From contig NZ_WHNY01000018.1 in assembly GCF_013141695.1 (NCBI RefSeq), forward strand, positions 1-64,000: DNA of 64,000 bases, read 5' to 3'. The notes under the pieces were generated by a model. It searched no databases. It had not been told where the DNA came from and saw nothing but the letters and a program-made list of their open reading frames with translations. Positions 27,622 through 39,739 of this stretch are shown piece after piece. A program made the translations under genes and the position numbers. This DNA is from Paenibacillus plantarum. GTDB taxonomy: Bacteria; Bacillota; Bacilli; Paenibacillales; NBRC-103111. The stretch's first letter is position 1, and each line of letters starts with the position of its first letter.

Positions 27622-29385
27622 ATGAATGTAGTAAAGAAAGAAATGATTGCCTTACTGGCTGTACTCGTATTTCTAGTTAGTACGATTACTGCACCAGCCG
27701 CGAATGCGGTATCAACAAGTTCGTCCTTTATTTTACTTTATATCGACAAGTCAGAAGCTTTCGTAAATCAAGAGCAAATCCATCTAGACTCCCCTTCTAC
27801 CATCATTGATGGAAGCACCTTCGTTCCAGCCAAATTCTTAGGTGATACATTAGGATTTCAAGTAGAGTGGAATGATTTATCCCGTACGATTCAAATGACG
27901 CCTCCAGGTTACAACATCGTGCTTGATTCCGATCATAAGACGGTGACAACGAATGGGGTGGATGTACCCTTTAAATCCGTAGCCGCTATCGTGAATGGCA
28001 AGTTGCTTGTGAAGCTGACGTGGTTGGCTGATTACATGGGTGCAAAGTATACCTACAATAGCGAGCTAAGACGTGTAGAGATCGTGCATTTTAAAGCGCC
28101 TGAGGGCATCTACATCGATCAAGATAGTAATTCTCGTCCAGTTGCCAAATTCGCTACTGCGAAGCCTACCTACAGGCTTGGAGAGCCTGTTAAGTACTTG
28201 GATTTAAGTTATGATCCAGATGCAGAGGGTATCGTATCCTTCGATTGGACAGGGAAACAAGAAGCATTCTTCAAAGCTGGTCAATATCCAGTAACTTTAA
28301 CGGTTAAGGATGGCCATGGTCATGTGAGTAAGTTGTTCAAAAGCTTTGTGACTGTTGTAAATGAACCGTATTTGTCAGAGGTCGAATACCCGATATATAT
28401 GAAGCCAGTTGGCGGGTTCATCAAAACGAACTGGACGACGATTTGGTCCCATTTTAACGAGTTAGCGATGCTTCCGAAAGACGTGAAAGAAGTACAAGGA
28501 CGTACGCTGCTTGTTAGTGATAGTCCAGAAGAATTCACGAGCAGCGGTATTTTGTATCAAGACAATATTAATGGTAAAGCGCGTTTGTACGCGGATCATA
28601 TCAATGGCACGCAACAGAAAATGACATTTGCCATCTTTGCAACAAATAACACAGATAAGCCGATTACGATTAAAACAACAAATAAAGGCGAAGTCTACCC
28701 TTCGGTTTATGCGAATTTGATCGGCAGCGAAGCGTCGGTTGATTTCCTTCTAAACAACGTATACACGGATACAATGACGGTTCCGCCTAAAGCAAGCTAT
28801 GTATACGCCAAATTACCAGATTTCTATCCAGGTCAAGGCGTGAATTTGTTCTATGATGTCGAAACAGACGGCGAGCTTCAAATGTCCTTTATCGCAACGG
28901 AAAAGATGCTGACACCAACGATCGTGAAGGAGTTGCCTCTACTCGCCTTTAACGGTCATGTTCGCGGTACTTTCCCCGTTTCCGAGATTGAATGGAAAAT
29001 TGATGCCACGAGCTTTACGAAAGCTTCCCGATTAACGATCGGAGATAATAAGACGGATCCATTCGTCAAAGGCTACGACGTGATGCGTAAGCAAGTTGTA
29101 GAGAATGGTGGTAATTACGGCGTCGTTTACAAAATTCATGCGGATAAGCCGCGCAAAATGGCTGTGATGATTATGGCTAGAGGCGGCGTGTTCAAAGGGC
29201 CGTTTAAAATCAACGGTGAAATCATTCCTGTACCTTATTCCGGTGTTATTACGGCCTTCGATGGCTTGGTAGTACTGGCACGCACGACAGGTACGGAAGA
29301 TGCGTTAGATATTGAGTTTACGCCTCCCGCGGGCTCGGCGTTCCCTATTGATTTAATTTTCTACCCATTGGATGAGAAGAAGTGA
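27622..29385 (+). CDS. Secreted stalk-domain protein with PKD-like domain
   Basis: A 587-residue protein with a signal peptide (residues 1-30, ending PAANA). Residues about 38-155 form a copper amine oxidase N-terminal (stalk) domain: VNQEQIHLDSPSTIIDGSTFVPAKFLGDTLGFQVEWND and two further repeats ending at RRVEIV. About 180-250 is PKD-like (SYDPDAEGIVSFDWTG...YPVTLTVKDGHGHVS). The remaining 330 residues are beta-rich and unrecognised. Such stalk domains are common in Paenibacillus extracellular proteins. AGAAGGAG precedes the ATG. Its substrate is unknown. Confidence 0.75.
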   Translation: MNVVKKEMIALLAVLVFLVSTITAPAANAVSTSSSFILLYIDKSEAFVNQEQIHLDSPSTIIDGSTFVPAKFLGDTLGFQVEWNDLSRTIQMTPPGYNIVLDSDHKTVTTNGVDVPFKSVAAIVNGKLLVKLTWLADYMGAKYTYNSELRRVEIVHFKAPEGIYIDQDSNSRPVAKFATAKPTYRLGEPVKYLDLSYDPDAEGIVSFDWTGKQEAFFKAGQYPVTLTVKDGHGHVSKLFKSFVTVVNEPYLSEVEYPIYMKPVGGFIKTNWTTIWSHFNELAMLPKDVKEVQGRTLLVSDSPEEFTSSGILYQDNINGKARLYADHINGTQQKMTFAIFATNNTDKPITIKTTNKGEVYPSVYANLIGSEASVDFLLNNVYTDTMTVPPKASYVYAKLPDFYPGQGVNLFYDVETDGELQMSFIATEKMLTPTIVKELPLLAFNGHVRGTFPVSEIEWKIDATSFTKASRLTIGDNKTDPFVKGYDVMRKQVVENGGNYGVVYKIHADKPRKMAVMIMARGGVFKGPFKINGEIIPVPYSGVITAFDGLVVLARTTGTEDALDIEFTPPAGSAFPIDLIFYPLDEKK

Positions 29386-29391
29386 TGAATT

Positions 29392-29452
29392 AAAAAAACC
29401 AGCCTGAACATCAAAGCTCATGTGAGCAATGAAGTTCAGGCTGGTTTTTTTC
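29392..29452. terminator. Bidirectional terminator between the stalk gene and clpP
   Basis: AAAAAAACCAGCCTGAAC pairs perfectly with GTTCAGGCTGGTTTTTTT, with an inner hairpin GCTCA-TG-TGAGC. It serves both convergent genes. Confidence 0.92.
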
Positions 29453-29464
29453 TGTATAAAATGA

Positions 29465-30046
29465 TTAGACGCGCTCGATGACTTTATCGATGAGTCCGTA
29501 TTCGGCTGCTTCTTTAGCACTCATGAAGTTATCACGGTCCGTATCCTTCTCGATGCGCTCGAACGTTTGTCCCGTGCGCTCTGCTAGGATCGTGTTCAGG
29601 TTGTCTCTCATTTTCAAAATACGCTTAGCGCGAATCTCGATATCAGAGGCTTGGCCTTCTGCGCCGCCAAGTGGTTGGTGAATCATGACTTCGCTGTTCG
29701 GAAGCGCGTAACGCTTGCCTTTGGCACCAGCAGTGAGCAAGAATGCACCCATGGAAGCGGCCATACCTACACAGATCGTGGATACGTCTGGTTTGATGAA
29801 CTGCATCGTGTCGAAGATCGCCATACCGGCTGTGATGGAGCCGCCGGGGCTGTTAATGTAAAGCGAGATATCTTTATCAGGATCTTGAGCGGCCAAGAAG
29901 AGCAACTGAGCAATGATGGAATTCGCCACAACATCGTTGACACCCGTGCCTAAGAATATAATGCGGTCTTTCAGCAAGCGAGAGTAGATGTCATATCCTC
30001 TTTCACCGCGCGCGTCCTGTTCGACGACCATAGGAATAAAACTCAT
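29465..30046 (-). CDS. clpP: ATP-dependent Clp protease proteolytic subunit
   Basis: A 193-residue serine protease with the full catalytic triad: Ser98 (GMAASMGA), His123 (MIHQP) and Asp172 (DRDNF). The length is standard. ClpP forms the tetradecameric chamber fed by ClpC/ClpX/ClpE. AAGGAGG sits before the ATG. Upstream lies a promoter whose -35 is covered by a CtsR box, so heat and protein stress should induce it. Confidence 0.97.
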   Translation of the reverse strand: MSFIPMVVEQDARGERGYDIYSRLLKDRIIFLGTGVNDVVANSIIAQLLFLAAQDPDKDISLYINSPGGSITAGMAIFDTMQFIKPDVSTICVGMAASMGAFLLTAGAKGKRYALPNSEVMIHQPLGGAEGQASDIEIRAKRILKMRDNLNTILAERTGQTFERIEKDTDRDNFMSAKEAAEYGLIDKVIERV

Positions 30047-30112
30047 GAGAATGACCTCCTTGGGGTTGGGTTACCTACTATTGGGTACATACTATTTACA
30101 GTATCTACAAGT

Positions 30113-30141
30113 ATGATAACGAAAAAACGTCTGAAGGTCAA
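30113..30141 (-). promoter_or_regulatory. clpP promoter
   Basis: Read on the minus strand: -35 TTGACC (30141-30136) and -10 TATCAT (30118-30113), with a 17-bp spacer. The -35 hexamer lies inside the CtsR heptad. Confidence 0.75.
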
Positions 30142-30152
30142 GAAAGGTCAAA
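30136..30152. promoter_or_regulatory. CtsR operator of clpP
   Basis: GGTCAAGAAAGGTCAAA is two heptads separated by three bases, the layout of the known CtsR box with one mismatch. It overlaps the clpP -35 element, where bound CtsR would block RNA polymerase. Confidence 0.88.
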
Positions 30153-30160
30153 CTAAACGC

Positions 30161-30186
30161 AAAAAAATCAGCCTCAGAGCTGATTT
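30161..30186 (-). terminator. Terminator of tRNA-Arg
   Basis: On the minus strand, AATCAGC-TCTGAG-GCTGATT followed by T residues, downstream of the tRNA. Confidence 0.75.
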
Positions 30187-30224
30187 GGCGATTAAACCGT
30201 AACTCTTGTAGCTGATTTGTTGGA

Positions 30225-30296
30225 CGCGCCCGAAAGGAATCGAACCTTTATCTCAGGCTTCGGAGGCCTACGTCATATCCATTGGACCACGGGCGC
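30225..30296 (-). tRNA. tRNA-Arg (CCG)
   Basis: On the minus strand the acceptor GCGCCCG pairs with CGGGCGC, the anticodon is CCG and the T-loop is GGTTCGATTC. The discriminator is G, with no encoded CCA. It stands alone between clpP and cggR. Confidence 0.94.
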
Positions 30297-30325
30297 ATAG
30301 TAGCAGAAAAAGTGAAGCAAGGGTT

Positions 30326-30354
30326 ATTATAAGTCAGCTTTCCATAAAAAGCAA
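30326..30354 (-). promoter_or_regulatory. Promoter of tRNA-Arg
   Basis: On the minus strand: TTGCTT (30354-30349), 17-bp spacer, TATAAT (30331-30326), about 30 bp before the tRNA 5' end. Confidence 0.75.
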
Positions 30355-30403
30355 GATGGTAAGCCCTTACAGGCCTATTTGAAGAAAAATGTTTGAACAA
30401 ATG

Positions 30404-30432
30404 TTGAATGTTGCGAAGGAAATGGTTATAAT
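30404..30432 (+). promoter_or_regulatory. Promoter of the cggR-gap operon
   Basis: TTGAAT (30404-30409), 17-bp spacer, TATAAT (30427-30432). Transcription should begin near 30439, upstream of the CggR operator. Confidence 0.8.
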
Positions 30433-30492
30433 AAGAACTGTAAACGAGAAACGAAATACGGAATTGTGCAAGGAACTTTTTTTTCACCCGGG

Positions 30493-30528
30493 TGGGACAT
30501 AAAATGTATACCTGGGACAAAAAACGTC
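30493..30528 (+). promoter_or_regulatory. CggR operator
   Basis: TGGGAC-N6-TGTA-N4-TGGGAC-N6-CGTC. This reproduces the B. subtilis arrangement CGGGAC-N6-TGTC-N4-CGGGAC-N6-TGTC with three substitutions. It sits downstream of the promoter and upstream of cggR, so CggR would act as a roadblock relieved by fructose 1,6-bisphosphate. Confidence 0.88.
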
Positions 30529-30561
30529 CTACATTGGATCGGGAGCGTTGGAAGTCGTCCT

Positions 30562-31584
30562 ATGAGAGAGATTCTAGACATTCAGAAACAGCTCATGCCT
30601 GATCTTATGGACATCATGAAGAAACGCTACTCGATTCTGCAACACATCTTGGTCTCCGGTGTTGTCGGACGAAGGACGTTAGCGTCCTCACTCGACATGA
30701 CGGAGCGCGTACTGCGCGGTGAAGTCGATTTCCTGAAGGAGCTAGGGCTTCTGGAATCAGACGCAAGCGGCATGAAGATCAGCGAGTCTGGTCGTCAACT
30801 GCTGGAAGATATGCAGCCGATCATTAAGATGGCGTTTGGCTTAACAGATCTAGAAGATAGCATTGCCAAAGCTTTTCACATCTCCAATGTGATTATCGTA
30901 CCTGGGGATTCCGACACTTCCGTATTTACGAAGAAAGAGCTTGGACGCGCTGGCGCGGCCGCCCTACGTAAATATGTTGCCAAAGATGATATTATCGCGG
31001 TAACAGGCGGGTCGACCATGGCTCAGATCGCTAATAACCTAGCTATCTCGTCTTCGATGAAAGGTAGTTGGTTCGTTCCTGCACGTGGAGGACTTGGTGA
31101 AAGTGTGGATATGCAAGCGAACACGATTGCTTCCATTATGGCTAAGAAAACAGGTGGGAAGTATAGGTTGCTGCATGTGCCGGATCATCTTGGGGAAGAA
31201 GCGTATCAATCGCTGATTCAAGATCCACAGATTCAGGAAGTTGTAAACGCGGTGCGCAGTTGTCGCATTGTTGTACATGGTATCGGAGATGCTATGGTCA
31301 TGGCACGCAGACGTAAAGTAGATAATGATACTACGAGCAGTCTGAGAGCTGATGGTGCACTTGCTGAGGCGCTTGGTTATTATTTTGACCGCCAAGGAAA
31401 TGTGGTTCATAAGATGCCGACAGTCGGACTTCGACTGGAAGATCTGCAGCGTGTTGAGGTTGTGATTGGTGTTGCTGGCGGGAAGAGCAAGGGGGAAGCG
31501 ATTGCGTCTGTCTTACGACATGGGCAAGAAGATGTCCTAGTTACAGATGAAGCAGCTGCCTTAGAAATCATGAAGCATGTATAG
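30562..31584 (+). CDS. cggR: Central glycolytic genes regulator CggR (SorC family)
   Basis: A 340-residue protein. It has an N-terminal winged helix-turn-helix (KRYSILQHILVSGVVGRRTLASSLDMTERVLRGEVDFLKELGLL) and a C-terminal SorC sugar-binding domain (VTGGSTMAQIA, GGLGES, DMQANTIASIMAKKTGG). It represses its own operon until fructose 1,6-bisphosphate binds. I chose ATG 30562, which has GGAAG 7 bp upstream and yields the family start MREILDIQKQLMPDL. The open frame upstream of it runs through the operator and is not coding. Confidence 0.94.
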   Translation: MREILDIQKQLMPDLMDIMKKRYSILQHILVSGVVGRRTLASSLDMTERVLRGEVDFLKELGLLESDASGMKISESGRQLLEDMQPIIKMAFGLTDLEDSIAKAFHISNVIIVPGDSDTSVFTKKELGRAGAAALRKYVAKDDIIAVTGGSTMAQIANNLAISSSMKGSWFVPARGGLGESVDMQANTIASIMAKKTGGKYRLLHVPDHLGEEAYQSLIQDPQIQEVVNAVRSCRIVVHGIGDAMVMARRRKVDNDTTSSLRADGALAEALGYYFDRQGNVVHKMPTVGLRLEDLQRVEVVIGVAGGKSKGEAIASVLRHGQEDVLVTDEAAALEIMKHV

Positions 31585-31601
31585 CTGAAAGTTGCCATCA
31601 T

Positions 31602-31628
31602 AACGTAAGCCATTCATGGCTGCGTTTT
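31602..31628 (+). promoter_or_regulatory. Stem-loop between cggR and gap
   Basis: AACGTAAGCCA-TTCA-TGGCTGCGTT with a short T run, 18 nt after the cggR stop. In B. subtilis the cggR-gapA transcript is cut between these genes and a stem-loop separates the stable and unstable parts. A similar role, or partial termination, is inferred here. Confidence 0.5.
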
Positions 31629-31654
31629 GAAATATAATATTTATGTAATCTTAG

Positions 31655-32674
<1,020 letters not shown>

Positions 32675-32699
32675 TTTCATAATTCATCAATTGGAAAAC

Positions 32700-32735
32700 C
32701 ACATGAAGGGGAGAAGCGATTCTCCTCTTTATGTG
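32700..32735 (+). promoter_or_regulatory. 16-bp stem with GCGA tetraloop between gap and pgk
   Basis: Positions 32700-32715 pair along their whole length with 32720-32735 (two G-U pairs) around a GCGA loop, which is a GNRA tetraloop. No T tract follows, so it is not a standard terminator. A role in mRNA processing or in protecting the gap message from 3' decay is inferred. Confidence 0.6.
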
Positions 32736-32841
32736 CGATTTACACATAGAAAAAGATAGAATCGGAAGAGAACCATACACGCCAGAGCTTATGCTTACGA
32801 AGATAGTTTTACTAAAGCAAAACTTTTAGGAGGCTTTTACG

Positions 32842-34023
32842 ATGAATAAGAAAAGTGTTCGCGATGTTGAAGTAGCTGGTAAAAGAGTATTTGTTCGCGT
32901 TGATTTCAACGTGCCTGTAGAAAACGGACAAATCACTGACGATACACGAATCAGAGAAACGCTTCCTACGATTAAATTCTTAGTTGAGCAAGGCGCTAAA
33001 GTTATTCTTGCTGCGCATTTTGGTCGTCCAAACGGTCAAGTGGTCGAAGAGCTTCGTCTAACACCAGTTGCTGCGAAATTAGCTGAGCTTCTTGGTCAAA
33101 ACGTGATCAAAGCGGATCAATCCGTTGGTGAAATCGTGAAGGCCCAAGTCGATGCGCTTGAAAATGGCGACGTGCTTTTACTTGAAAACGTTCGTTTCAA
33201 CGAAGGTGAAGAGAAGAACGATCCTGAATTGGCAAAAGCTTTCGCTGATCTAGCTGATCTGTTCGTGAATGATGCTTTCGGTGCTGCTCACCGTGCACAT
33301 GCTTCGACTTCAGGCATTGCTGCTTATATCCCAGCTGTTTCCGGTCTTTTGATGGAGAAAGAGCTTGATGTTCTTGGTAAAGCATTGAACAACCCAGAGC
33401 GTCCTTTCACAGCTATCGTTGGTGGATCCAAAGTAAAAGACAAAATTGCAGTCATTGAGAACCTCCTGAACATTGCAGACAACGTCTTGATTGGCGGCGG
33501 TCTTTCCTATACATTCTTAAAAGCACAAGGCTACGAAATCGGTAAATCACTTCTGGACAATTCGAAGCTTGATTTAGCGCTTAGCTTTATTGCGAAAGCA
33601 AAAGAAAAAGGCGTTAACTTCTTACTTCCAGTGGATATCGTTGTTGCTGATAAATTCGGCGCAGATGCGAACACGCAAATCGTTGGCACTGACAGCATTC
33701 CTGCAGATTGGGAAGGCATTGACATCGGACCGAAAACACGTGAAATGTATGCAGACGTTATCGCAAAATCCAAACTCGTTGTTTGGAACGGACCGATGGG
33801 CGTATTCGAAATCGAGCCTTTCTCCCACGGTACACGTGCAGTAGCACAAGCATGTGCGGACACGGAAGGTTACACAGTTATCGGTGGTGGCGATTCCGCT
33901 GCTGCAACTGAGAAATTCCACTTGGCTGAGCAAATGAACCACATGTCCACAGGCGGCGGCGCTTCCTTGGAGTTCATGGAAGGTAAAGCATTGCCAGGCG
34001 TAGTAGCACTTAACGACAAATAA
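32842..34023 (+). CDS. pgk: Phosphoglycerate kinase
   Basis: A 393-residue PGK of standard length. It has [50 protein letters not shown] and the C-terminal ATP-site motif [14 protein letters not shown]. It makes ATP from 1,3-bisphosphoglycerate. AGGAGG precedes the ATG. Third gene of the cggR operon, 167 bp after gap. Confidence 0.97.
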   Translation: MNKKSVRDVEVAGKRVFVRVDFNVPVENGQITDDTRIRETLPTIKFLVEQGAKVILAAHFGRPNGQVVEELRLTPVAAKLAELLGQNVIKADQSVGEIVKAQVDALENGDVLLLENVRFNEGEEKNDPELAKAFADLADLFVNDAFGAAHRAHASTSGIAAYIPAVSGLLMEKELDVLGKALNNPERPFTAIVGGSKVKDKIAVIENLLNIADNVLIGGGLSYTFLKAQGYEIGKSLLDNSKLDLALSFIAKAKEKGVNFLLPVDIVVADKFGADANTQIVGTDSIPADWEGIDIGPKTREMYADVIAKSKLVVWNGPMGVFEIEPFSHGTRAVAQACADTEGYTVIGGGDSAAATEKFHLAEQMNHMSTGGGASLEFMEGKALPGVVALNDK

Positions 34024-34809
<786 letters not shown>

Positions 34810-34810
34810 C

Positions 34811-36349
34811 ATGTCCAGACCGAAACCGGTAGCACTCATCATTCTCGATGGCTTCGGACTCCGCTCGGAAGAGCAGGGGAATGCGGTTGCTCATGCCAAA
34901 AAGCCTAACTATGACCGGTACTGGTCTACGTTTCCTCATACAACCCTCACGGCTTGCGGTGAGGCTGTAGGTTTGCCAGAAGGCCAGATGGGGAATTCTG
35001 AAGTAGGACACCTGAACATCGGCGCAGGCCGTACGGTATATCAGGATCTGACGCGGATTTCGAAATCGATTCGTGATGGTGAATTCTACGACAATGAAAC
35101 GATTCTAGGTGCTGTTCGTCATGCTAAAAACAATGCCAAGAAGCTGCACCTTTATGGTTTGCTTTCGGACGGCGGCGTGCACAGTCACATTCAGCATTTA
35201 TTTGCGCTGTTGGACTTAGCGAAGAAAGAACAGTTCGGCGAAGTATACATCCACGCTTTCTTGGACGGCCGCGACGTGGCTCCAGATTCTGCGAAGGGGT
35301 ATATGGCGAGTCTTTTGAGCAAAATCGAAGAAGTCGGCGTAGGCAAAATTGCGACTGTACAAGGCCGCTATTATGCAATGGACCGCGACAAACGCTGGGA
35401 GCGTACGGAGAAATCCTACCGCGCGATGGTGTACGGCGAGGGCCCAACCTACACGGATCCTATGCAAGCGATCGTTGAATCCTATGAGAAATCCGTCTAT
35501 GACGAATTCGTTATGCCAACAGTTATTGTTGGTGACGATGGTCAACCGGTTGGACTTGTAGAATCAGGCGATGCCGTAATCTTCTTCAACTTCCGTCCGG
35601 ACCGTGCGATTCAGCTTTCACAAGTCTTCACGAATGAAGACTTCCGTGGGTTTGATCGTGGTCCTAAAGTAGCGAAGAACCTCTACTACGTGTGTCTGAC
35701 GCTGTTCAGCGAGTCCGTAGACGGTTTCGTAGCTTACAAACCGAAGGATCTCGACAACACGCTGGGCGAGGTGCTGGCACAGAACGGTCTGAAGCAGCTT
35801 CGTGCTGCTGAGACAGAGAAGTATCCGCATGTAACGTTCTTCTTCAGCGGTGGTCGAGATGCGGAGTTGCCAGGCGAAACTCGCCTTCTGATTCCTTCAC
35901 CGAAGGTTGCCACGTATGACTTGCAACCGGAAATGAGCGCTTACGAATTAGCGGAAGCGGTCGTGAAAGAAGTAGAAGCTGAGCGTCATGACGTGATCAT
36001 CTTGAACTTCGCGAACCCTGACATGGTAGGTCACTCTGGATTGCTTGAGCCAACGGTCAAAGCGATCGAAGCGACAGACGATTGTCTAGGTAAAGTTGTC
36101 GAGGCGATCCTAGCCAAAGGTGGCGTAGTCTGCATCACAGCGGATCACGGCAACGCGGATGTGGTTACGAATGCAGACGGTTCACGCAACACAGCACATA
36201 CAACGAATCCGGTGCCTTTTATTGTGACGGACAAATCTGTTACACTAAGAGATGGCGGTATTCTGGCAGATATTGCACCAACAATGCTAGATTTCTTAGA
36301 ACTGAATCAACCTCAGCAAATGACTGGGGCAACAATTCTAAACAAATAA
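34811..36349 (+). CDS. gpmI: 2,3-bisphosphoglycerate-independent phosphoglycerate mutase
   Basis: A 512-residue alkaline-phosphatase-superfamily enzyme. It has [10 protein letters not shown], the catalytic serine in [38 protein letters not shown] and ITADHGNAD with manganese ligands. It interconverts 3- and 2-phosphoglycerate. The ATG at 34811 follows the tpiA stop by one base. The longer open frame starting inside tpiA is not the true start. Confidence 0.96.
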   Translation: MSRPKPVALIILDGFGLRSEEQGNAVAHAKKPNYDRYWSTFPHTTLTACGEAVGLPEGQMGNSEVGHLNIGAGRTVYQDLTRISKSIRDGEFYDNETILGAVRHAKNNAKKLHLYGLLSDGGVHSHIQHLFALLDLAKKEQFGEVYIHAFLDGRDVAPDSAKGYMASLLSKIEEVGVGKIATVQGRYYAMDRDKRWERTEKSYRAMVYGEGPTYTDPMQAIVESYEKSVYDEFVMPTVIVGDDGQPVGLVESGDAVIFFNFRPDRAIQLSQVFTNEDFRGFDRGPKVAKNLYYVCLTLFSESVDGFVAYKPKDLDNTLGEVLAQNGLKQLRAAETEKYPHVTFFFSGGRDAELPGETRLLIPSPKVATYDLQPEMSAYELAEAVVKEVEAERHDVIILNFANPDMVGHSGLLEPTVKAIEATDDCLGKVVEAILAKGGVVCITADHGNADVVTNADGSRNTAHTTNPVPFIVTDKSVTLRDGGILADIAPTMLDFLELNQPQQMTGATILNK

Positions 36350-37672
<1,323 letters not shown>

Positions 37673-37696
37673 TAACATCCGTATGTAATTATATGG

Positions 37697-37725
37697 CGGG
37701 CAGGTGGCTTACACCTGCCCGTTTT
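37697..37725 (+). terminator. Terminator of the glycolytic operon
   Basis: CGGGCAGGTG-GCTTA-CACCTGCCCG followed by TTTT. Confidence 0.88.
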
Positions 37726-37772
37726 GGCGTATAATGGGGGTAAAGTCGTCCAATGCTAGGGAGGTTATGCTT

Positions 37773-38486
37773 TTGAGCAACTGGGTAAAAACGATCCTGT
37801 TCCTAATAGGCTCCGCGGTGCTCACGCACTGGATTCCTTCCTCATTTTTTCGGAACCTGGACACGATGGTACATGAGTTCGGGCATGCAGTAGCAACACT
37901 TGCGCTGTCCGGCAAGGTCATGTACATCGAGCTGTACAGGGACCACAGCGGTGTCACTTACTCGTCCATGACCAAGTCATGGGCCATCATCCCGGTCTCG
38001 CTGGCGGGGTATATGACCGCTTCGCTGTTTGCTTGGTTCTTGTTCTCGGCGTACGCCAGAGGCAAGCAGAAGCTGGGGCTGCAGGTGATGATCGCGCTAT
38101 CAGCGTTATCACTTGTGCTATTTGTACGGAACAGCTTCGGCGTTTCGTTTCTGCTCGGTTTTATTCTTATGACCGTGCTGGCTCTGGCGCTCGCGCCGAA
38201 GTGGCTGCGCGATTTCTACTACCTGCTGCTGGCGTTCTTATGCTTGGAGGAGTCGGTCTTCGGTCCGGGCTCGCTGATCGTATATGCCTTGCAAAACAGC
38301 CGGAGTGCTGGTGATGCGAGTAATTTGGCCAACCACACGGGGATACCCGCCATTGTGTGGGCGATCGGGTTTACGTTGTTCGCACTATGGTGTGCGAAAC
38401 AAGCGGTGGGTGCCTTCTTAGGGCGGAGCAAGAGAGCTAGAAGTGCAAGTAGTAGGCCTACTGCGATGGGGTCATATCGCGACTAG
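37773..38486 (+). CDS. M50-type membrane metalloprotease-like protein
   Basis: A polytopic membrane protein of about 237 residues with a HEFGH zinc motif in LDTMVHEFGHAVATLAL near the N-terminus and at least five later hydrophobic segments. That pattern fits the M50B-like peptidase family, and the substrate is unknown. GGGAGG ends 2 bp before an in-frame ATG (37767), which is too close. The TTG at 37773, 8 bp from that site, is therefore my choice (MSNWVKTILF). The gene is GC-richer than the glycolytic operon and has less biased codons. Confidence 0.72.
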   Translation: MSNWVKTILFLIGSAVLTHWIPSSFFRNLDTMVHEFGHAVATLALSGKVMYIELYRDHSGVTYSSMTKSWAIIPVSLAGYMTASLFAWFLFSAYARGKQKLGLQVMIALSALSLVLFVRNSFGVSFLLGFILMTVLALALAPKWLRDFYYLLLAFLCLEESVFGPGSLIVYALQNSRSAGDASNLANHTGIPAIVWAIGFTLFALWCAKQAVGAFLGRSKRARSASSRPTAMGSYRD

Positions 38487-38514
38487 GTGCTGATGCTTCG
38501 TTTAGGCCGTTTTG

Positions 38515-38543
38515 TTGTGTTCCTGGACGAACTATGTTAAAAT
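38515..38543 (+). promoter_or_regulatory. Promoter of secG
   Basis: TTGTGT (38515-38520), 17-bp spacer, TAAAAT (38538-38543), about 50 bp upstream of secG. Confidence 0.65.
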
Positions 38544-38591
38544 ACTTATGCTAGTTGTATAAGGCAAAGAATCGGCAATTGGGGTGCTAAT

Positions 38592-38828
38592 ATGTTAATC
38601 TTTATGAAAATTTTGTTAATCATAGCTTCGGTTGGATTAATTGCGATTGTCCTTTTACAAAAAGGGAAAAGCGCAGGCTTGTCCGGTGCCATTTCCGGTG
38701 GCGCTGAGCACTTATTTGGTAAACAAAAAGCTCGTGGTTTGGAACTATTTTTGTCCCGTGCAACAATGGGTCTTGCTGCTGCATTCTTTATTCTTTCTAT
38801 TGTCGTAGCATACGTAGTGAAAAGCTAA
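38592..38828 (+). CDS. secG: Preprotein translocase subunit SecG
   Basis: A 78-residue protein with two membrane helices (about 3-22 and 55-76) joined by the conserved loop [31 protein letters not shown]. SecG assists SecYE in protein export. It sits just upstream of est-rnr-smpB-ssrA, as in many Bacillota, and has its own promoter and terminator. Confidence 0.95.
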   Translation: MLIFMKILLIIASVGLIAIVLLQKGKSAGLSGAISGGAEHLFGKQKARGLELFLSRATMGLAAAFFILSIVVAYVVKS

Positions 38829-38843
38829 CACACATAAAACGAT

Positions 38844-38876
38844 AACAGCAGGGGAATTATACTCCTGCTGTTTTTT
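38844..38876 (+). terminator. Terminator after secG
   Basis: AACAGCAGG...CCTGCTGTT stem followed by six T. Confidence 0.88.
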
Positions 38877-38913
38877 CATTTTTGTATAAGTGTTGGTGAA
38901 AGGATGAGTCATC

Positions 38914-39711
38914 ATTACGGAAGAACGGATTTATAAGTCGACAGAGCCCTTCTATTGGATAGGTCATGGCGAGAAGCAGGAAACAGGCATTTTGATGATT
39001 CATGGCTTCACAGGATCACCTTCGGAATTCAGAAGAATTGGCTATATCTTGCGAGACGAAGGGTACACGATTCAAGCGCTCAGATTGCCAGGCCATGGCA
39101 CTTCGCCTGAGGATATGAGGCGCACCGGATGGACGGATTGGTATGGGCATGTGCTGGAGAGTTACGATGAGCTAGCCGCTCGCTGCAAGCGAGTTGTGAT
39201 CATGGGACATTCGATGGGCGGACTCCTCGCTTTGAAATTGGGGGGAGAACGCGCTGCTGCGGGCATTATCTCACTAGCTACACCGTTTTTCTTTACGACA
39301 AGGAAATTGGCGCTAGCTGGAGTTATGCAGTATGTATTGCCTTACATAGAGAAAAAACCCAAGAAGATCTCCACATTGTTAGACGAGTCATGTGCATATA
39401 CCAAAACGCCGATTCGCTGTGTCGTCAGTTTAAGAAAGTTAGTCAAGGAAGTGAAGAAATTGCTACCTCGGGTAGATGCTCCGATTTGGATCGGGCAAGG
39501 AAATAAGGATGGAATCGTCCATCCTAGCAGCGCAGTATATCTACGGAATAGCGTCGGATCACAGGTGACGAAGCTGCATTTTTATAAAGAATCGTCCCAT
39601 GGTTTATTGCTAGATCAAGAGCGGGAGCAGATTTATGCGGATATTTCTGCGTTTATCCTTTCGCAGCAAGTGGCATACTATGGAGTAAGGGACTTAAGAA
39701 CGGCGGACTAG
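38914..39711 (+). CDS. est: Carboxylesterase (alpha/beta hydrolase, Est30 type)
   Basis: An alpha/beta hydrolase with the oxyanion motif MIHGFTGSPSEF, nucleophile GHSMGG, acid GNKDGIVHP and catalytic His in ESSHGLLLDQE, resembling Est30-type esterases. Homology clearly starts before the first ATG (38995) or TTG (38992). The upstream residues RIYKSTEPFYWIGHGEK align with the Est30 N-terminus. In that frame the only codons between a TGA at 38905 and the homology that could start are ATC 38911 or ATT 38914, which lie 6-9 bp after AAGGA. Either a non-canonical start is used, or a one-base frameshift links it to ATG 38904. Boundaries at the 5' end are uncertain. Confidence 0.82.
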   Translation: MTEERIYKSTEPFYWIGHGEKQETGILMIHGFTGSPSEFRRIGYILRDEGYTIQALRLPGHGTSPEDMRRTGWTDWYGHVLESYDELAARCKRVVIMGHSMGGLLALKLGGERAAAGIISLATPFFFTTRKLALAGVMQYVLPYIEKKPKKISTLLDESCAYTKTPIRCVVSLRKLVKEVKKLLPRVDAPIWIGQGNKDGIVHPSSAVYLRNSVGSQVTKLHFYKESSHGLLLDQEREQIYADISAFILSQQVAYYGVRDLRTAD

Positions 39712-39739
39712 AACAACAACAAGAAGGTGAAGAGTGTAC

